Assembly (NCBI GenBank): GCA_026770615.1
Contig: MU631331.1
Span: 400,293-412,845, forward strand
Reading direction: 5' to 3'
DNA: 12,553 bases
Source: Pavlovales sp. CCMP2436
Lineage: Eukaryota > Haptophyta > Pavlovophyceae > Pavlovales
Part shown: in pieces, positions 1 to 6,867 of the stretch
Layout: every line of letters starts with the position of its first letter
Numbering within the stretch: the stretch's first letter is position 1
Notes under the pieces: generated by a model
Seen by the model: only the letters and a program-made list of their open reading frames with translations
What the model was told of the DNA's origin: nothing
The model's database searches: none
Made by a program: the position numbers and the translations under genes

Positions 1-417
1 CCGCCGCCAAGCCCGCCACCATCGCCACCTCCGTCTCCCCCTCCAAGCCCGCCGCCGATACCACCGCCCAGCCCACCACCAATCCCGCCACCGTCTCCAC
101 CGCCGTCTCCACCGCCGTCTCCGCCTCCGAGCCCTCCACCATCGCCTCCACCGAGCCCACCTCCATCCCCACCACCGTCCCCGCCGCCGAGCCCGCCGCC
201 TTCTCCGCCACCCAGTCCGCCGCCAAGCCCGCCTCCTAGCCCGCCACCGTCTCCGCCACCGAGCCCTCCGCCATTACCGCCACCCTCTCCTCCGCCGCCT
301 TCTCCGCCCCCGAGCCCGCCGCCGCCATCGCCTCCACCGAGCCCGCCGCCGAGCCCGCCTCCGCCCAGCCCACCGCCCAGCCCACCGCCGCCCAGCCCAC
401 CGCCCAGCCCGCCACCA
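1..417 (+). repeat. Degenerate Pro/Ser-coding repeat tract
   Basis: Codon runs of CCN plus AGC/TCN/AGT repeat in units of 3-5 codons for the whole 417 bp and continue off the left edge. Synonymous codons vary from unit to unit, so this is a protein-level repeat kept in frame rather than a fresh DNA microsatellite. Two units carry Ile or Leu in place of Ser. Confidence 0.92.
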
Positions 418-1671
418 GTTGGCGTTCTCTCGCTCGCCCTCCTCGCGGCTGCAAACTTGGAGACGATCGCCGCTACAAGCTCGCAGGTGGAGCAATGGTT
501 AATTTTCGCTGCGGTCATGATCGGCACTGCGGTTGGGTTCGGCGTCTGCATTTGCTTCCTTGCGGCGCGGTCGTGGCGCAAGATAGAGCTCGACTTTCGC
601 ATGCTCCATACCGCCCGCACAAGCAGGCCAAGGCATGGATTGATCAGACAAGGAGCCTGGAGCGAGACTGACCCGTGGCTCGATTGGATTACGCGCCTCG
701 ACTACTGGGCAAGCTGGTTCCCTCTTTCCAAAATCGCACTGTGGAACCGGTCCACACGGACAGGGAGGACCGTACATCATGAAACACTGCTTCCCGACTG
801 CGGCAATCCGAGCGCCGCGACCGTAGAAAGCACTATGTTGGAGAACTCGCCTACCTCCAACAGCCACTGCGCGCCTGCGATTGCCCCAGCAGCAGGCTCG
901 CCACTTCCGCCCTCGGCGTGCGCAGCCGTCGTTTACGAATGGCTGCCGGGTTCAGCTCAGAGTTTGCGAGTCTGCAACCGCGGCGATTGTCAACCGTCTG
1001 CCGAGGCAGACGGCAACGATTGCCAACCGTCTGCCAACGGCGTTGCCGGCCGCGAGTCTCTGCGCCTGAGCTCAGACGCAGAGACTCGCGGCCGCGCGCT
1101 GGGAGCTCGTGTGCTCCCCGTGCAGACGAGCGCAACCCTCTTGCTCAACGGCCGGCGATCAACGCGCATCATCAAGTCACATCGACAGCAGCTGGAAGTC
1201 GTGAACCTCTGGGCGTCTGCCGCGTGCAATACTCCGGGCGACGCGCAGCCTGAGGAGGCCACGCTGCCCGTCCACGCTTCACTGTCAGTATTTGTGCGCG
1301 CGGCTATGCGGACAAACGGCGAGCGCTGCTCGAGATTCTCGGCAGCCTCGGAGATCTTGCCGTATGTGCCCTCGACAGCAGGATTCCGCGCTCGCCCACA
1401 GCCCCCACAGCCGACGCCAGGCCCAGCGCGCGCCTCCTGCCCCGGATCGCACCGGCTGTGCGAGGATAACGGGCTAATCGCTGTACCGAGCGGCGAGCAC
1501 GAAGAATCCGTGACGCCTCTGCCACTACCACGGAGGCCTGCGCGCGCAAGCCTCCGGGTATCCAGGGTCCTGAGTGTCGACTATGAGCGCGGACAGCCTC
1601 AATTGAACCCGAGCGGACGACGATCGAGAGTGTCTCATCATACGATGTCCGACGAGTGCTTTTCGAGATAA
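1..1671 (+). CDS. Proline-rich (SPPP) single-pass membrane protein, 5'-truncated
   Basis: The frame is open from base 1 to a TAA at 1669-1671 (556 residues visible); the true start is left of the window. Residues 1-139 are almost pure Pro/Ser in SPPP or SPPPP units, as in extensin/pherophorin-type hydroxyproline-rich wall or scale proteins. A short linker (VGVLSLALLAA) follows. A hydrophobic segment at about residues 166-189 (WLIFAAVMIGTAVGFG onward) ends in Arg/Trp/Arg/Lys, which fits one membrane span with a cytoplasmic tail. The remaining ~365 residues resemble no domain I know and include an in-frame 11-residue repeat (DCQPSAEADGN then DCQPSANG). A long open frame on repetitive GC-rich DNA could arise partly by chance, so the far C-terminus is the least certain part. 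No intron is needed. An internal TTG at 457 is not a credible start because the frame continues upstream. Confidence 0.68.
   Translation, partial: PPPSPPPSPPPSPPPSPPPIPPPSPPPIPPPSPPPSPPPSPPPSPPPSPPPSPPPSPPPSPPPSPPPSPPPSPPPSPPPSPPPSPPPSPPPLPPPSPPPPSPPPSPPPPSPPPSPPPSPPPPSPPPSPPPPSPPPSPPPVGVLSLALLAAANLETIAATSSQVEQWLIFAAVMIGTAVGFGVCICFLAARSWRKIELDFRMLHTARTSRPRHGLIRQGAWSETDPWLDWITRLDYWASWFPLSKIALWNRSTRTGRTVHHETLLPDCGNPSAATVESTMLENSPTSNSHCAPAIAPAAGSPLPPSACAAVVYEWLPGSAQSLRVCNRGDCQPSAEADGNDCQPSANGVAGRESLRLSSDAETRGRALGARVLPVQTSATLLLNGRRSTRIIKSHRQQLEVVNLWASAACNTPGDAQPEEATLPVHASLSVFVRAAMRTNGERCSRFSAASEILPYVPSTAGFRARPQPPQPTPGPARASCPGSHRLCEDNGLIAVPSGEHEESVTPLPLPRRPARASLRVSRVLSVDYERGQPQLNPSGRRSRVSHHTMSDECFSR
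994..1094. repeat. Cluster of palindromes inside the coding region
   Basis: Bases 994-1002 and 1005-1013 are a 9-bp inverted repeat (CCGTCTGCC / GGCAGACGG). CAACCGTCTGCC recurs 33 bp later (991-1002 and 1024-1035), giving the 11-residue protein repeat. Bases 1047-1094 form a 48-bp near-perfect palindrome: 18-bp arms around the 10-bp palindrome CTGAGCTCAG, with a single C:A mismatch between arm and core. Confidence 0.85.
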
Positions 1672-2124
1672 ACAGTCTACGTACCACCTGTCCACTCCTA
1701 ATCATTTAATTTCATGCATAACTAAATTCCATAGTAATGATGACGGCTCCTATCCCGCGATAATTCTGCCGGTAAATCCCGGCGTGCCATTTTCGTTCCT
1801 GCTAATACTCCTGATCATTCGGGAGGTACGATTTTCTGTAATTCCAACGCGCTTAATCGATTAATAGTTCCGCAGCCGCAACTACGAATTCTACAACGCT
1901 TCGAAGAAGAGTACCTCCAGTGGGGTACATAGGCAGGGGGGGTACTTTAGTCGGTGTGTATTAGAATATTCTATAGCTTTACAACTAACTACTGATCTGA
2001 TGATGAAAGGGCAACACATCTGTCAACACGAAGCGCGTTCAAGCGCGCCCGAACGTCGCGCCGCGGCCCATGCAGACCGCGGCAGCAAGGCGGATAGCCC
2101 GTAATAGCCGCCTCGATGACAGCC
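1672..2124. other. Convergent intergenic region (3' ends)
   Basis: This AT-rich stretch lies between the stop of the proline-rich gene and the stop of the minus-strand MFS gene, so it should hold both 3' UTRs. I see no open frame with coding composition, no clear polyadenylation consensus and no RNA gene. The part next to the MFS stop (about 2030-2124) is more GC-rich. Confidence 0.6.
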
Positions 2125-2547
2125 TCATAGCCGCTTCGCACCACCTGCGTCCTCTGGTATCGGCTTCTCGAGGCTGCCCAGCATCCGCCCCTCCAGCGCG
2201 CCCGTCTGGGCCGGCGGCTGCGCGGCGGCGGCGTCCGGCTGGGCAAACATCTCAGGGTCCACCGGGCGGATCAGGTTGTGCATGACGGCGGAGACGAGGA
2301 CCAGGCCGCCCATCGCGTGCATGGTCGAGTCGTAGAGGAACGGGGTCGGGTCGGGCGTCCCCACGGGCATGAGCGCCATCAGCTTGGAGACGGTCACCGT
2401 CTTCGCCTCGATGAGCGACTGCGCACCGCTCGGCGGCACGCCGAAGGACGCCTCGAAGCGAGTGGGGTCCACCTGCTCGAGGAGCCGCGAGATGGCCGAG
2501 AGCTCGTCGTTAGTGCGCAGCTTGACGAAGAGGTTCGGCCCGACCAC
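2125..2547 (-). CDS. MFS gene exon 5: end of helix 11, long loop, helix 12, C-terminus
   Basis: The acceptor is aaaatag|GTG and the stop TGA is at 2127-2125. It starts VVGPNLFVKLRTNDELSAIS, runs through a polar loop with an LLEQVDPTRFEASFG segment, and reaches a last helix (FLYDSTMHAMGGLVLVSAVM). An Ala/Pro/Gln-rich tail ends AGGAKRL. The GTG at the exon edge is not a start codon. Confidence 0.87.
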   Translation of the reverse strand: MVGPNLFVKLRTNDELSAISRLLEQVDPTRFEASFGVPPSGAQSLIEAKTVTVSKLMALMPVGTPDPTPFLYDSTMHAMGGLVLVSAVMHNLIRPVDPEMFAQPDAAAAQPPAQTGALEGRMLGSLEKPIPEDAGGAKRL

Positions 2548-2730
2548 CTATTTTTTGTTTTGTTTTGTTTTGTTTTTTTAGTGTTGTTATGATGATGATG
2601 ATTATTATTATCTGAAGTGGTCACAGCGTGGTAGGGTAGTTGTGGTGGTGGTAGTAGTAGTAGTGGTAGTAGTAGTAGTCGTAGTGGCAGTAGTAGTAGC
2701 AGCAGCAGTAGCAGCACTACTACTACTACT

Positions 2731-2783
<53 letters not shown>

Positions 2784-5700
2784 TAGCAGCAGCAGTAGGA
2801 GCAGTAGCAGCAGAAGTAGCATTACAACTAGAAGCAGTAGCAGTATCAAAATAAAAGAGAAAAAATAGGAGTAGTATTATTACCGCTGCGATGAAGTTGA
2901 AGACGAGCATGCACCTGTAGCAGTGGTGGTGGTGGTGATGGTGGTGATGGTTGCAGCAGCAGTAGTACTGGTACTAGTATTGGTTTTTTTTTTTTTTTTA
3001 CCGCCGCAATAGAGTTGAATACGAGCATGCGCCCGTGCACCGCGCCCACGTTCTTGGTGCCGAAGAGCGCCGCCTCGTACGCGGGCGTGGTGGAGATGGA
3101 GCCGCACGCCGCGAAGACAGCGAGCCACGTGGTGCCGATGAAGGCGTAGAGCGGAAGCGGGCTCTCTGTGCTCACCACCTGATCGTGAAGAACAGAGGGG
3201 ACGGAGTGGTGGTATTTCAGCATCCGGGTCAAAACACAATTTTCACTTTAAAAGCCTCTTTCATGTCTTCCTGGAAGAATGAGGTGTCAGTCAGAGGTAT
3301 AGAGGGGGTTGGTTTCCTGGAAGAATGAGGTGTCAGTCAGAGGTATAGAGGGGATTGCTTTCCAGCGTACAATATGCGTGATTCACTCTGGAATTCAAAA
3401 AAAATCGTTTTGCTCACCACCTGCCGCACACGAGAAATAATTAGAACAACAAGAATAGTAATGATGATGATGATGTCACGGCCCACACCCCGCCCTGTTA
3501 TCGACCTGCTGGTGGAGACTGGTCTCGTTGCTAGATACGAGCAGCAAAAAAAAACAGTTACAGCTATTTGTAAAAAAAAAACGCACTGGTTAATCCCTCA
3601 CCAGCGAGGGATAAACTCTTCTTTTTTTGTATATATATTGGTAATGCACTCCTCAGTTCTTAATTTATGTTTCTACTTCTACTTCTACACATATAATTAT
3701 AAAGATAAATGTAAATAACTCCATCAGCGCGTGCCTGTTGGACGAGCATCGGCGCTGTGAAGTAGATCGGGATCAGCGTGGCGATGATGATGTTGTACCT
3801 ATGTATCAGCGGTAATGATGTATTACGTATATATTAATGAAGGGGGGTTCTAGCTGGCGGCGTTTCAAGTATATATCATTATATATTATGTATTATTATC
3901 ACAAGTATTTTTATTATTCTTATACCAATACTTGCACGTATATTTTTACTTTCATATTTTTTATTCGTTCTATACTTCTCCTTATGTATTAACGGCTCAG
4001 CATGGTTCAACAGGTGGTTTTCACTCACAGATTTGATCAACGTTAGACATCAGTCCTGGCAGCAGGGATGGTAGAGGTGAAGTTGGTGACGAAGTCGTAG
4101 CAGATGCCACAGGCTCCCCATCATCTAGGTAAAATACGGAATTCTATAAGAATATTAGAATGGCGTGCGCTGTGCGCAGCTCGCTGAGCCTGCCCCTTTT
4201 CACAAGGGCGGCTGTTATTACCTTCCCTCGGCCACGATTCCCAACAAGGAGTCTCTAGCCGGTCGGACAGGGCGACTCAATAATTCTCCTCTCAACTGAA
4301 TAAACTTTCTTTTCTCAACAACGCATAGGTCGCAGCAAGGAGCTGCTGCGGAGAGCAAGGTATGTGCACGAGATGCCACGCGCTGCCTTCTTCATACCGG
4401 GCCCGTACACCTTCGGGCTGCAAGTTGGTGGACGGTAAAAAAAAAAAAATGCCAACTAAAAACTAAAAACTTTTTAAAAATAAACTTCAATATCTTCAAA
4501 ACTTAAAAAAAAAACTCACGCTGACTTGCAGCCGATGCGATCGGAGAGGGTCGCCATGCCGAACCGGCCCGAGAGGTTGCCCAGCGAGAGCATCATCAGG
4601 TAGGAAGAGGTGAAGCCGCTGGTGACGAGTAGAGGTAGCACGCCCGAAAAGACCTCCGACATCATGCCTTTAGCAACGGAAAAGATTCCGTAGATCCCAC
4701 ACCTGTTTTCATTTACATTTATATTTACATGTAAGTTATATTCATTTGTTGAGCACGCAGCAGGTAATGAGCGACGCAGTGCTCAGACCAGCACAACTTC
4801 CAGGACAGTCAGACGCTAGCTTGAATCCCTGTCAGTAATTTTTTCTTTGGTTTGGTAAATACATGTAGTAGTGAATGTTCCCGGTTTTTCACATTCAGCC
4901 GATTTCTTGTAGAAAAATAAGACGGGCAGGATGACAGAACAAGGCTAGGAGAGAAAGGAAAGGCAAGATGGGTTGGATAAGGTCGTATGATATAGTGATT
5001 ATATATATAATTTATTCCGCTCGAGACCCATCATCGTCGTCGGTTCATAATGACGAACTAAGATCTTGCTCAGGCTGAATAAGATAGGGCTAAAGGTAGG
5101 ATGGGGTTGGAACAGAGCGAATATCTGCTGGAGCCAAGTCTCCGTTGATGCAAAAAATTCAAACTTTAATTGGTTAAAAACCAGTTTACAGGACTTATCG
5201 CATTGGTTAATACCCCGCCGGCGGGGTATTCACAGAGAACAGAGTGCTGGCTCCAGTAGATAGAACATGCAGCCCTGGGAGAGTGGATGGGGCGTTATTT
5301 CAAATACTCGAGTCAACATACAATCAAACTTTAAAGGCCTTCTCTCGTAATTCCTGCAAGAATAAGCTAAGACGTTATAAGAAAGCGATTGTGCAACAAC
5401 TCGTGACAGCAGACTAACTTGAATCCGGACTTGGCCGAATGCGGGCAACTGCCAAAGAAAGGGTTTGGGACAATATCCATGTGCTTTGACAGGTCCCTCG
5501 GTCCGAGTGTTTCTCGACGCTTGGTGAGCTGGTGGGTACCTGTCAGGGGACGGACGTAAATCTAGATATTTACAGTAAGAAAAAAATTGCGCACTTTACA
5601 AAATTGCACCAATTGGTGATGTAGTGGGTTGGAGTGGGGGTAGAGGAGGGAAGGTGATCGGGATATGATTTGATCGGGGTATGATTGGGGGTATGATTTG

Positions 5701-6812
5701 AATCGCGCGCACGTGATACAAGCGAACGTGACACCCAGTTGGTAGAACTGCGGCGTTCGCATCACCTGCTCGACCGTGAGCGAAGGTGAGTCGGCCGCGC
5801 TAGGCGGCGGCACGTAGCCAGCCGGCAGCCAGCCCGCGCGGGGCCTGCAGATTGCGAGCGCGCACGCGCTCAGCGTCGCTGCATACACGATGCCGGCAAT
5901 AGCAAGCGCCTCGGCAGCGCCCGTGCTCCCCGAGCCGACGGCATAGAGCCCGGTCGCGAGATCGCCCGAGATCTTGGCCAGGTCCGCGCTCGTCGCCTGC
6001 ACCGCGGCGACCATCTCGCCCATCTCGTTGGGCGCGTACAGCACGCCCGCGCGCGTGGTGGTCTCCACCGCGCCCATCTCTCCGAGGAAGGTGGGCGCGC
6101 GCTGGAAGTTGCTCATCAGCTGCGACATGGCGGGCACGAAGAGGAGGCCTCCCGCGCCAAAGCCCGCGACGAGGCAGCCCATCGCAAGCCCCTTCTGGTC
6201 AGGGAACCACAGCATGAGCGCCTGCATCGGCGGCGTGTAGCACAGGCCTGTGCCCAACCCGCCCAGCACGCCAAATCCGAGGTAGAGCAGCGGCAGGCTG
6301 TGCATGGCGATGCCCGCCGCGCCGACGACCATTCCGCCACCGAAGAGCATCCCGCCGGTCAGGATCGCCATCCGCGGGCCGACGACGTTCTGCCAGTTGC
6401 CGGCGGCGGCGCCGGCGAGCCCGAGGAAGGTGAAGAAGATCGGCATCGGCATCGTGACGTCGAAGAGGCTCCAATCCGTCGCGGCGGATGAGACGAAGCC
6501 GTGCTCGCGCACGATGGCCGAGGAGAGCACAGACCAGCCAAAGCCCGGCCCACCCAGGCACAGGTGCGTCGTGAAAGCCGGGACCATCATCGCCCACCGG
6601 TTGCTGAAGCCCTCAGACGCGACGGCCGTCTCCGGGCCCAGCAGCCGCATCAGCACGCCCTGCGGAGCTGGCGGCGGTTCGGCGCTGGCGGGACCTGGCG
6701 TTGCGCTCAGTGGCCGCGTCCAGCGAGGGCATGCCCTGGGTGTGGCCGCTCTCGTGAGCGCGAGCAGCGGCCGCGCTCGGGACCCTCGCGCGCATCTCGG
6801 CAAAAACGCCAT
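2125..6812 (-). CDS. MFS transporter, oxalate/formate-antiporter-like, five exons
   Basis: Exons on the minus strand: 6812-5713, 4702-4520, 3798-3720, 3178-3002 and 2547-2125. All introns are GT-AG and every phase agrees (2, 2, 0, 0), giving 653 residues. About 12 membrane helices can be traced: six in exon 1, six in exons 2-5. The motif between the halves, GRFGMATLSDRIG, is the MFS motif A type, and AALFGTKNVGAVHGRML is typical of the oxalate:formate antiporter / monocarboxylate-uptake group. The likely role is carboxylate transport across a membrane; the substrate cannot be read from sequence. Oddities: an extra hydrophilic loop of about 65 residues between helices 5 and 6, and another of about 70 between helices 11 and 12. 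The first ~60 residues are Arg/Ala/Pro-rich and look like an organelle-targeting presequence. I chose the Met at 6812; a Met at 6869 would add 19 residues. The gene ends tail-to-tail with the proline-rich gene. Confidence 0.88.
2638..2835. repeat. Compound trinucleotide microsatellite (GTG/GTA then CAG)
   Basis: About 200 bp of trinucleotides: first GTG/GTA, then mixed GCA/GTA, an ACT run (2717-2732), and a CAG-dominated block (2733-2800) with scattered TAG/AAG units. It is an intronic CTG-type repeat on the transcribed strand. The poly-Leu, poly-Ala and poly-Val frames here are artefacts of the repeat. Confidence 0.93.
2881..2914 (-). repeat. Partial copy of MFS exon 4 3' end with its splice donor
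   Basis: Matches 2999-3032 over 34 nt at about 80% identity, 118 bp away. On the minus strand the copy reads ATG CTC GTC TTC AAC and then TTC ATC GCA GCG before gta. Most differences from the real exon (GTA/GTC, ATT/ATC, GCG/GCA) are at synonymous third positions; one codon differs (Ser to Phe). An acceptor-like ctacag lies just upstream, but using it would not keep the reading frame. Confidence 0.75.
3002..3178 (-). CDS. MFS gene exon 4: helices 10-11
   Basis: 177 nt, phase 0 at both ends: acceptor gatcag|GTG, donor GCG|gtaaaa. It encodes PLPLYAFIGTTWLAVFAACG and the family signature PAYEAALFGTKNVGAVHGRM, ending LVFNSIAA. Joined to exon 5 it reads SIAAVVGPNLFVKL, the usual glycine/proline turn into the end of helix 11. 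The 3' edge of this exon has a near copy in the next intron at 2881-2914. Confidence 0.88.
3202..3283 (+). repeat. Dispersed repeat H, copy 1
   Basis: Aligns with 5280-5368. Shared blocks include GTCAA, ACAAT, ACTTTAAA, GCCT, TTCCTG and AAGAAT in the same order and spacing. It overlaps the first unit of the 46-bp tandem duplication. The function is unknown. Confidence 0.55.
3268..3359. repeat. 46-bp tandem duplication
   Basis: Two nearly identical units (3268-3313 and 3314-3359), each starting TCCTGGAAGAATGAGGTG and ending in TATAGAGGGG plus a few bases. Near identity implies a recent event. Confidence 0.92.
3583..3615. repeat. Hairpin repeat B, copy 1
   Basis: GCACTGGTTAATCCCTC, a short loop, then GAGGGATAAAC. 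The stem pairs ATCCCTC with GAGGGAT. The same flank and layout recur at 5200-5233 with different stem bases. Confidence 0.6.
3720..3798 (-). CDS. MFS gene exon 3: helix 9
   Basis: 79 nt between acceptor acatag|G and donor GGA|gttatt. It encodes YNIIIATLIPIYFTAPMLVQ plus QARADG, a membrane helix in the right place after motif A. The incoming phase completes Ala with exon 2, and the outgoing phase is 0, matching exon 4. The donor gttatt is weak for a GT site, but the frame and homology fit. Confidence 0.8.
3820..3870 (+). repeat. Dispersed repeat C, copy 1
   Basis: Shares TATATATTAATG, AGGGGGGTTC, GCTGGCGG and GTTTCAAGT, in order and with nearly equal spacing, with 7384-7436 in the spacer beyond the 120-residue gene. 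Two unrelated loci share it, so it is a dispersed element. Confidence 0.78.
4068..4115 (-). pseudogene. Decayed copy of part of MFS exon 2
   Basis: The minus strand reads FVTNFTSTIP in one frame; exon 2 has LVTSGFTSSY in its own frame (4594-4652). Nucleotide blocks GAGGTGAAG and GGTGACGA are shared in order, with a one-codon deletion. An in-frame TGA precedes the segment and no good donor follows, so a remnant is likelier than a cassette exon. Confidence 0.42.
4414..4442 (+). repeat. Dispersed repeat D, copy 1
   Basis: TTCGGGCTGCAAGTT, then GGACG and TAAAA. The same string with three changes lies at 10416-10444 in an ABC-gene intron. Both copies lie in introns of minus-strand genes. Confidence 0.7.
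4520..4702 (-). CDS. MFS gene exon 2: helices 7-8 and motif A
   Basis: The acceptor is aaaacag|G and the donor is GC|gtgagt, a consensus site; length is 183 nt. It encodes CGIYGIFSVAKGMMSEVF, then VTSGFTSSYLMMLSLGNLSG and RFGMATLSDRIGCKS. This family motif identifies the gene as MFS. The exon is too short and split to have been called from an ORF scan alone. Confidence 0.87.
4998..5055 (-). repeat. Repeat A, copy 1 (inverse orientation)
   Basis: A TATATATAATTTATTCCG run, then CTCGAG, CATCGTCGTCGG and TTCATAATGACG. This is the reverse of the units at 8643, 11046 and 11333. The homology stops soon after the last block. Confidence 0.8.
5119..5263. repeat. Foldback region with hairpin repeat B copy 2
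   Basis: Arms near 5124-5138 and 5247-5261 are inverted copies (ATCTGCTGGAGCCA against TGGCTCCAGTAGAT). Between them, 5209-5230 is a perfect 22-bp palindrome with arms AATACCCCGCC. The flank GCATTGGTTAAT matches 3583-3615. Confidence 0.65.
5280..5460 (+). repeat. Dispersed repeats H (copy 2) and E (copy 1), adjacent
   Basis: 5280-5368 aligns with 3202-3283. 5396-5460 aligns with 10211-10276, sharing ACAACTC, TGACA, CAGACT, CGGACT, GGCCGA and GGGCAACTGCCA in order. The pair may be one composite element of which the other sites keep one part. Confidence 0.68.
5713..6812 (-). CDS. MFS gene exon 1: presequence and helices 1-6
   Basis: The frame runs from MAFLPRCARGSRARPLLAL, an amphipathic Arg-rich start, through six hydrophobic segments. 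Recognisable pieces are TTHLCLGGPGFGWSVLSSAI (helix 1) and LGFGVLGGLGTGLCYTPPMQ (helix 4), the latter typical of this MFS group. The donor is AC|gtgcgc after ...GVTFACI; the split codon completes as Thr with exon 2, giving FACITCGIYGIF across the junction. The frame stays open beyond the donor into a simple-sequence tract (about 5640-5705), which is intron. Confidence 0.88.
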
Positions 6813-6867
6813 CGTGAAAGTCGGCAAAGCGGAGCAAGCACACCTGTTTTCCCGCTTCCCGTTCCGC
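6813..6867. promoter_or_regulatory. Very short divergent spacer, candidate shared promoter
   Basis: Only 55 bp separate the chosen MFS start (6812, minus) from the ATG of the plus-strand gene (6868). No TATA-like box is visible and the stretch is GC-rich. If MFS starts at its upstream Met (6869), the two start codons overlap in one CATG and the promoters must lie inside the coding regions. Regulation is inferred from layout only. Confidence 0.35.

Larger units (their letters stand above)
2548..3001 (-). other. MFS intron 4, microsatellite-rich
   Basis: On the plus strand it holds a T/TTTTG tract (2551-2579), an ATG/ATT run (2588-2610), a long compound trinucleotide array (2638-2835), a partial copy of exon 4 (2881-2914), a GTG/GAT run (2922-2952) and a 17-base T tract by the donor (2983-2999). 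Confidence 0.8.
3179..3719 (-). other. MFS intron 3
   Basis: Holds a 46-bp tandem duplication (3268-3359), one copy of a dispersed ~85-bp repeat (about 3202-3283, related to 5280-5368) and one copy of the hairpin repeat at 3583-3615. AT-rich homopolymers fill the rest. The open frame at 3374-3718 has simple-sequence composition and no coding signature. Confidence 0.7.
3799..4519 (-). other. MFS intron 2, with exon-like remnants
   Basis: Contains dispersed repeat C (3820-3870), an AT-rich stretch, a GC-richer block (4060-4440) and A-runs by the donor. Within the block, 4068-4115 resembles the middle of exon 2 and 4414-4442 is a copy of repeat D. No inserted exon is needed to keep the gene in frame. 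Confidence 0.65.
4703..5712 (-). other. MFS intron 1 (about 1 kb)
   Basis: The longest MFS intron. It contains repeat A copy 1 (4998-5055), a foldback region (5119-5263) centred near the palindrome of repeat B copy 2, repeats H (5280-5368) and E (5396-5460), and a simple GGGTATGATTTGATC-like minisatellite next to the donor (about 5640-5705). No coding signature is visible. Confidence 0.7.

Noticed and set aside
236..495. Minus-strand open frames rich in Ala/Gly/Trp/Arg
   Set aside because: They are antisense shadows of the Pro/Ser repeat.
845..875. Similarity between the proline-rich gene and 7937-7967 (both encode SNSHCAP)
   Set aside because: Only about 20 bases with three transitions; too short to call a shared element.
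2394..2910. Poly-Leu, poly-Ala/Thr and poly-Val frames
   Set aside because: They are translations of the trinucleotide microsatellite inside MFS intron 4.
2588..3360. CRISPR-like array
   Set aside because: Repeats are microsatellites or a single tandem duplication, without regular unique spacers, in a eukaryotic intron.
3411..3423. 13-bp copy of the MFS exon 4 acceptor (TGCTCACCACCTG)
   Set aside because: It would fit the exon-edge duplication pattern, but a 13-base match is expected about once by chance in a window this size.
3583..3615. Possible tRNA or other RNA gene in the GGTTAATCCC hairpin
   Set aside because: No cloverleaf arms or T-loop can be built around it.
4370..4430. Possible extra MFS exon (minus strand, KVYGPGMKKAARGISCTY)
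   Set aside because: The gene reads in frame without it, no good donor follows, and half of it is dispersed repeat D.
6304..6867. Leftward extension of the plus-strand 120-residue frame
   Set aside because: It is wholly antisense to MFS exon 1, whose family match is strong; open antisense frames are common in GC-rich coding DNA.
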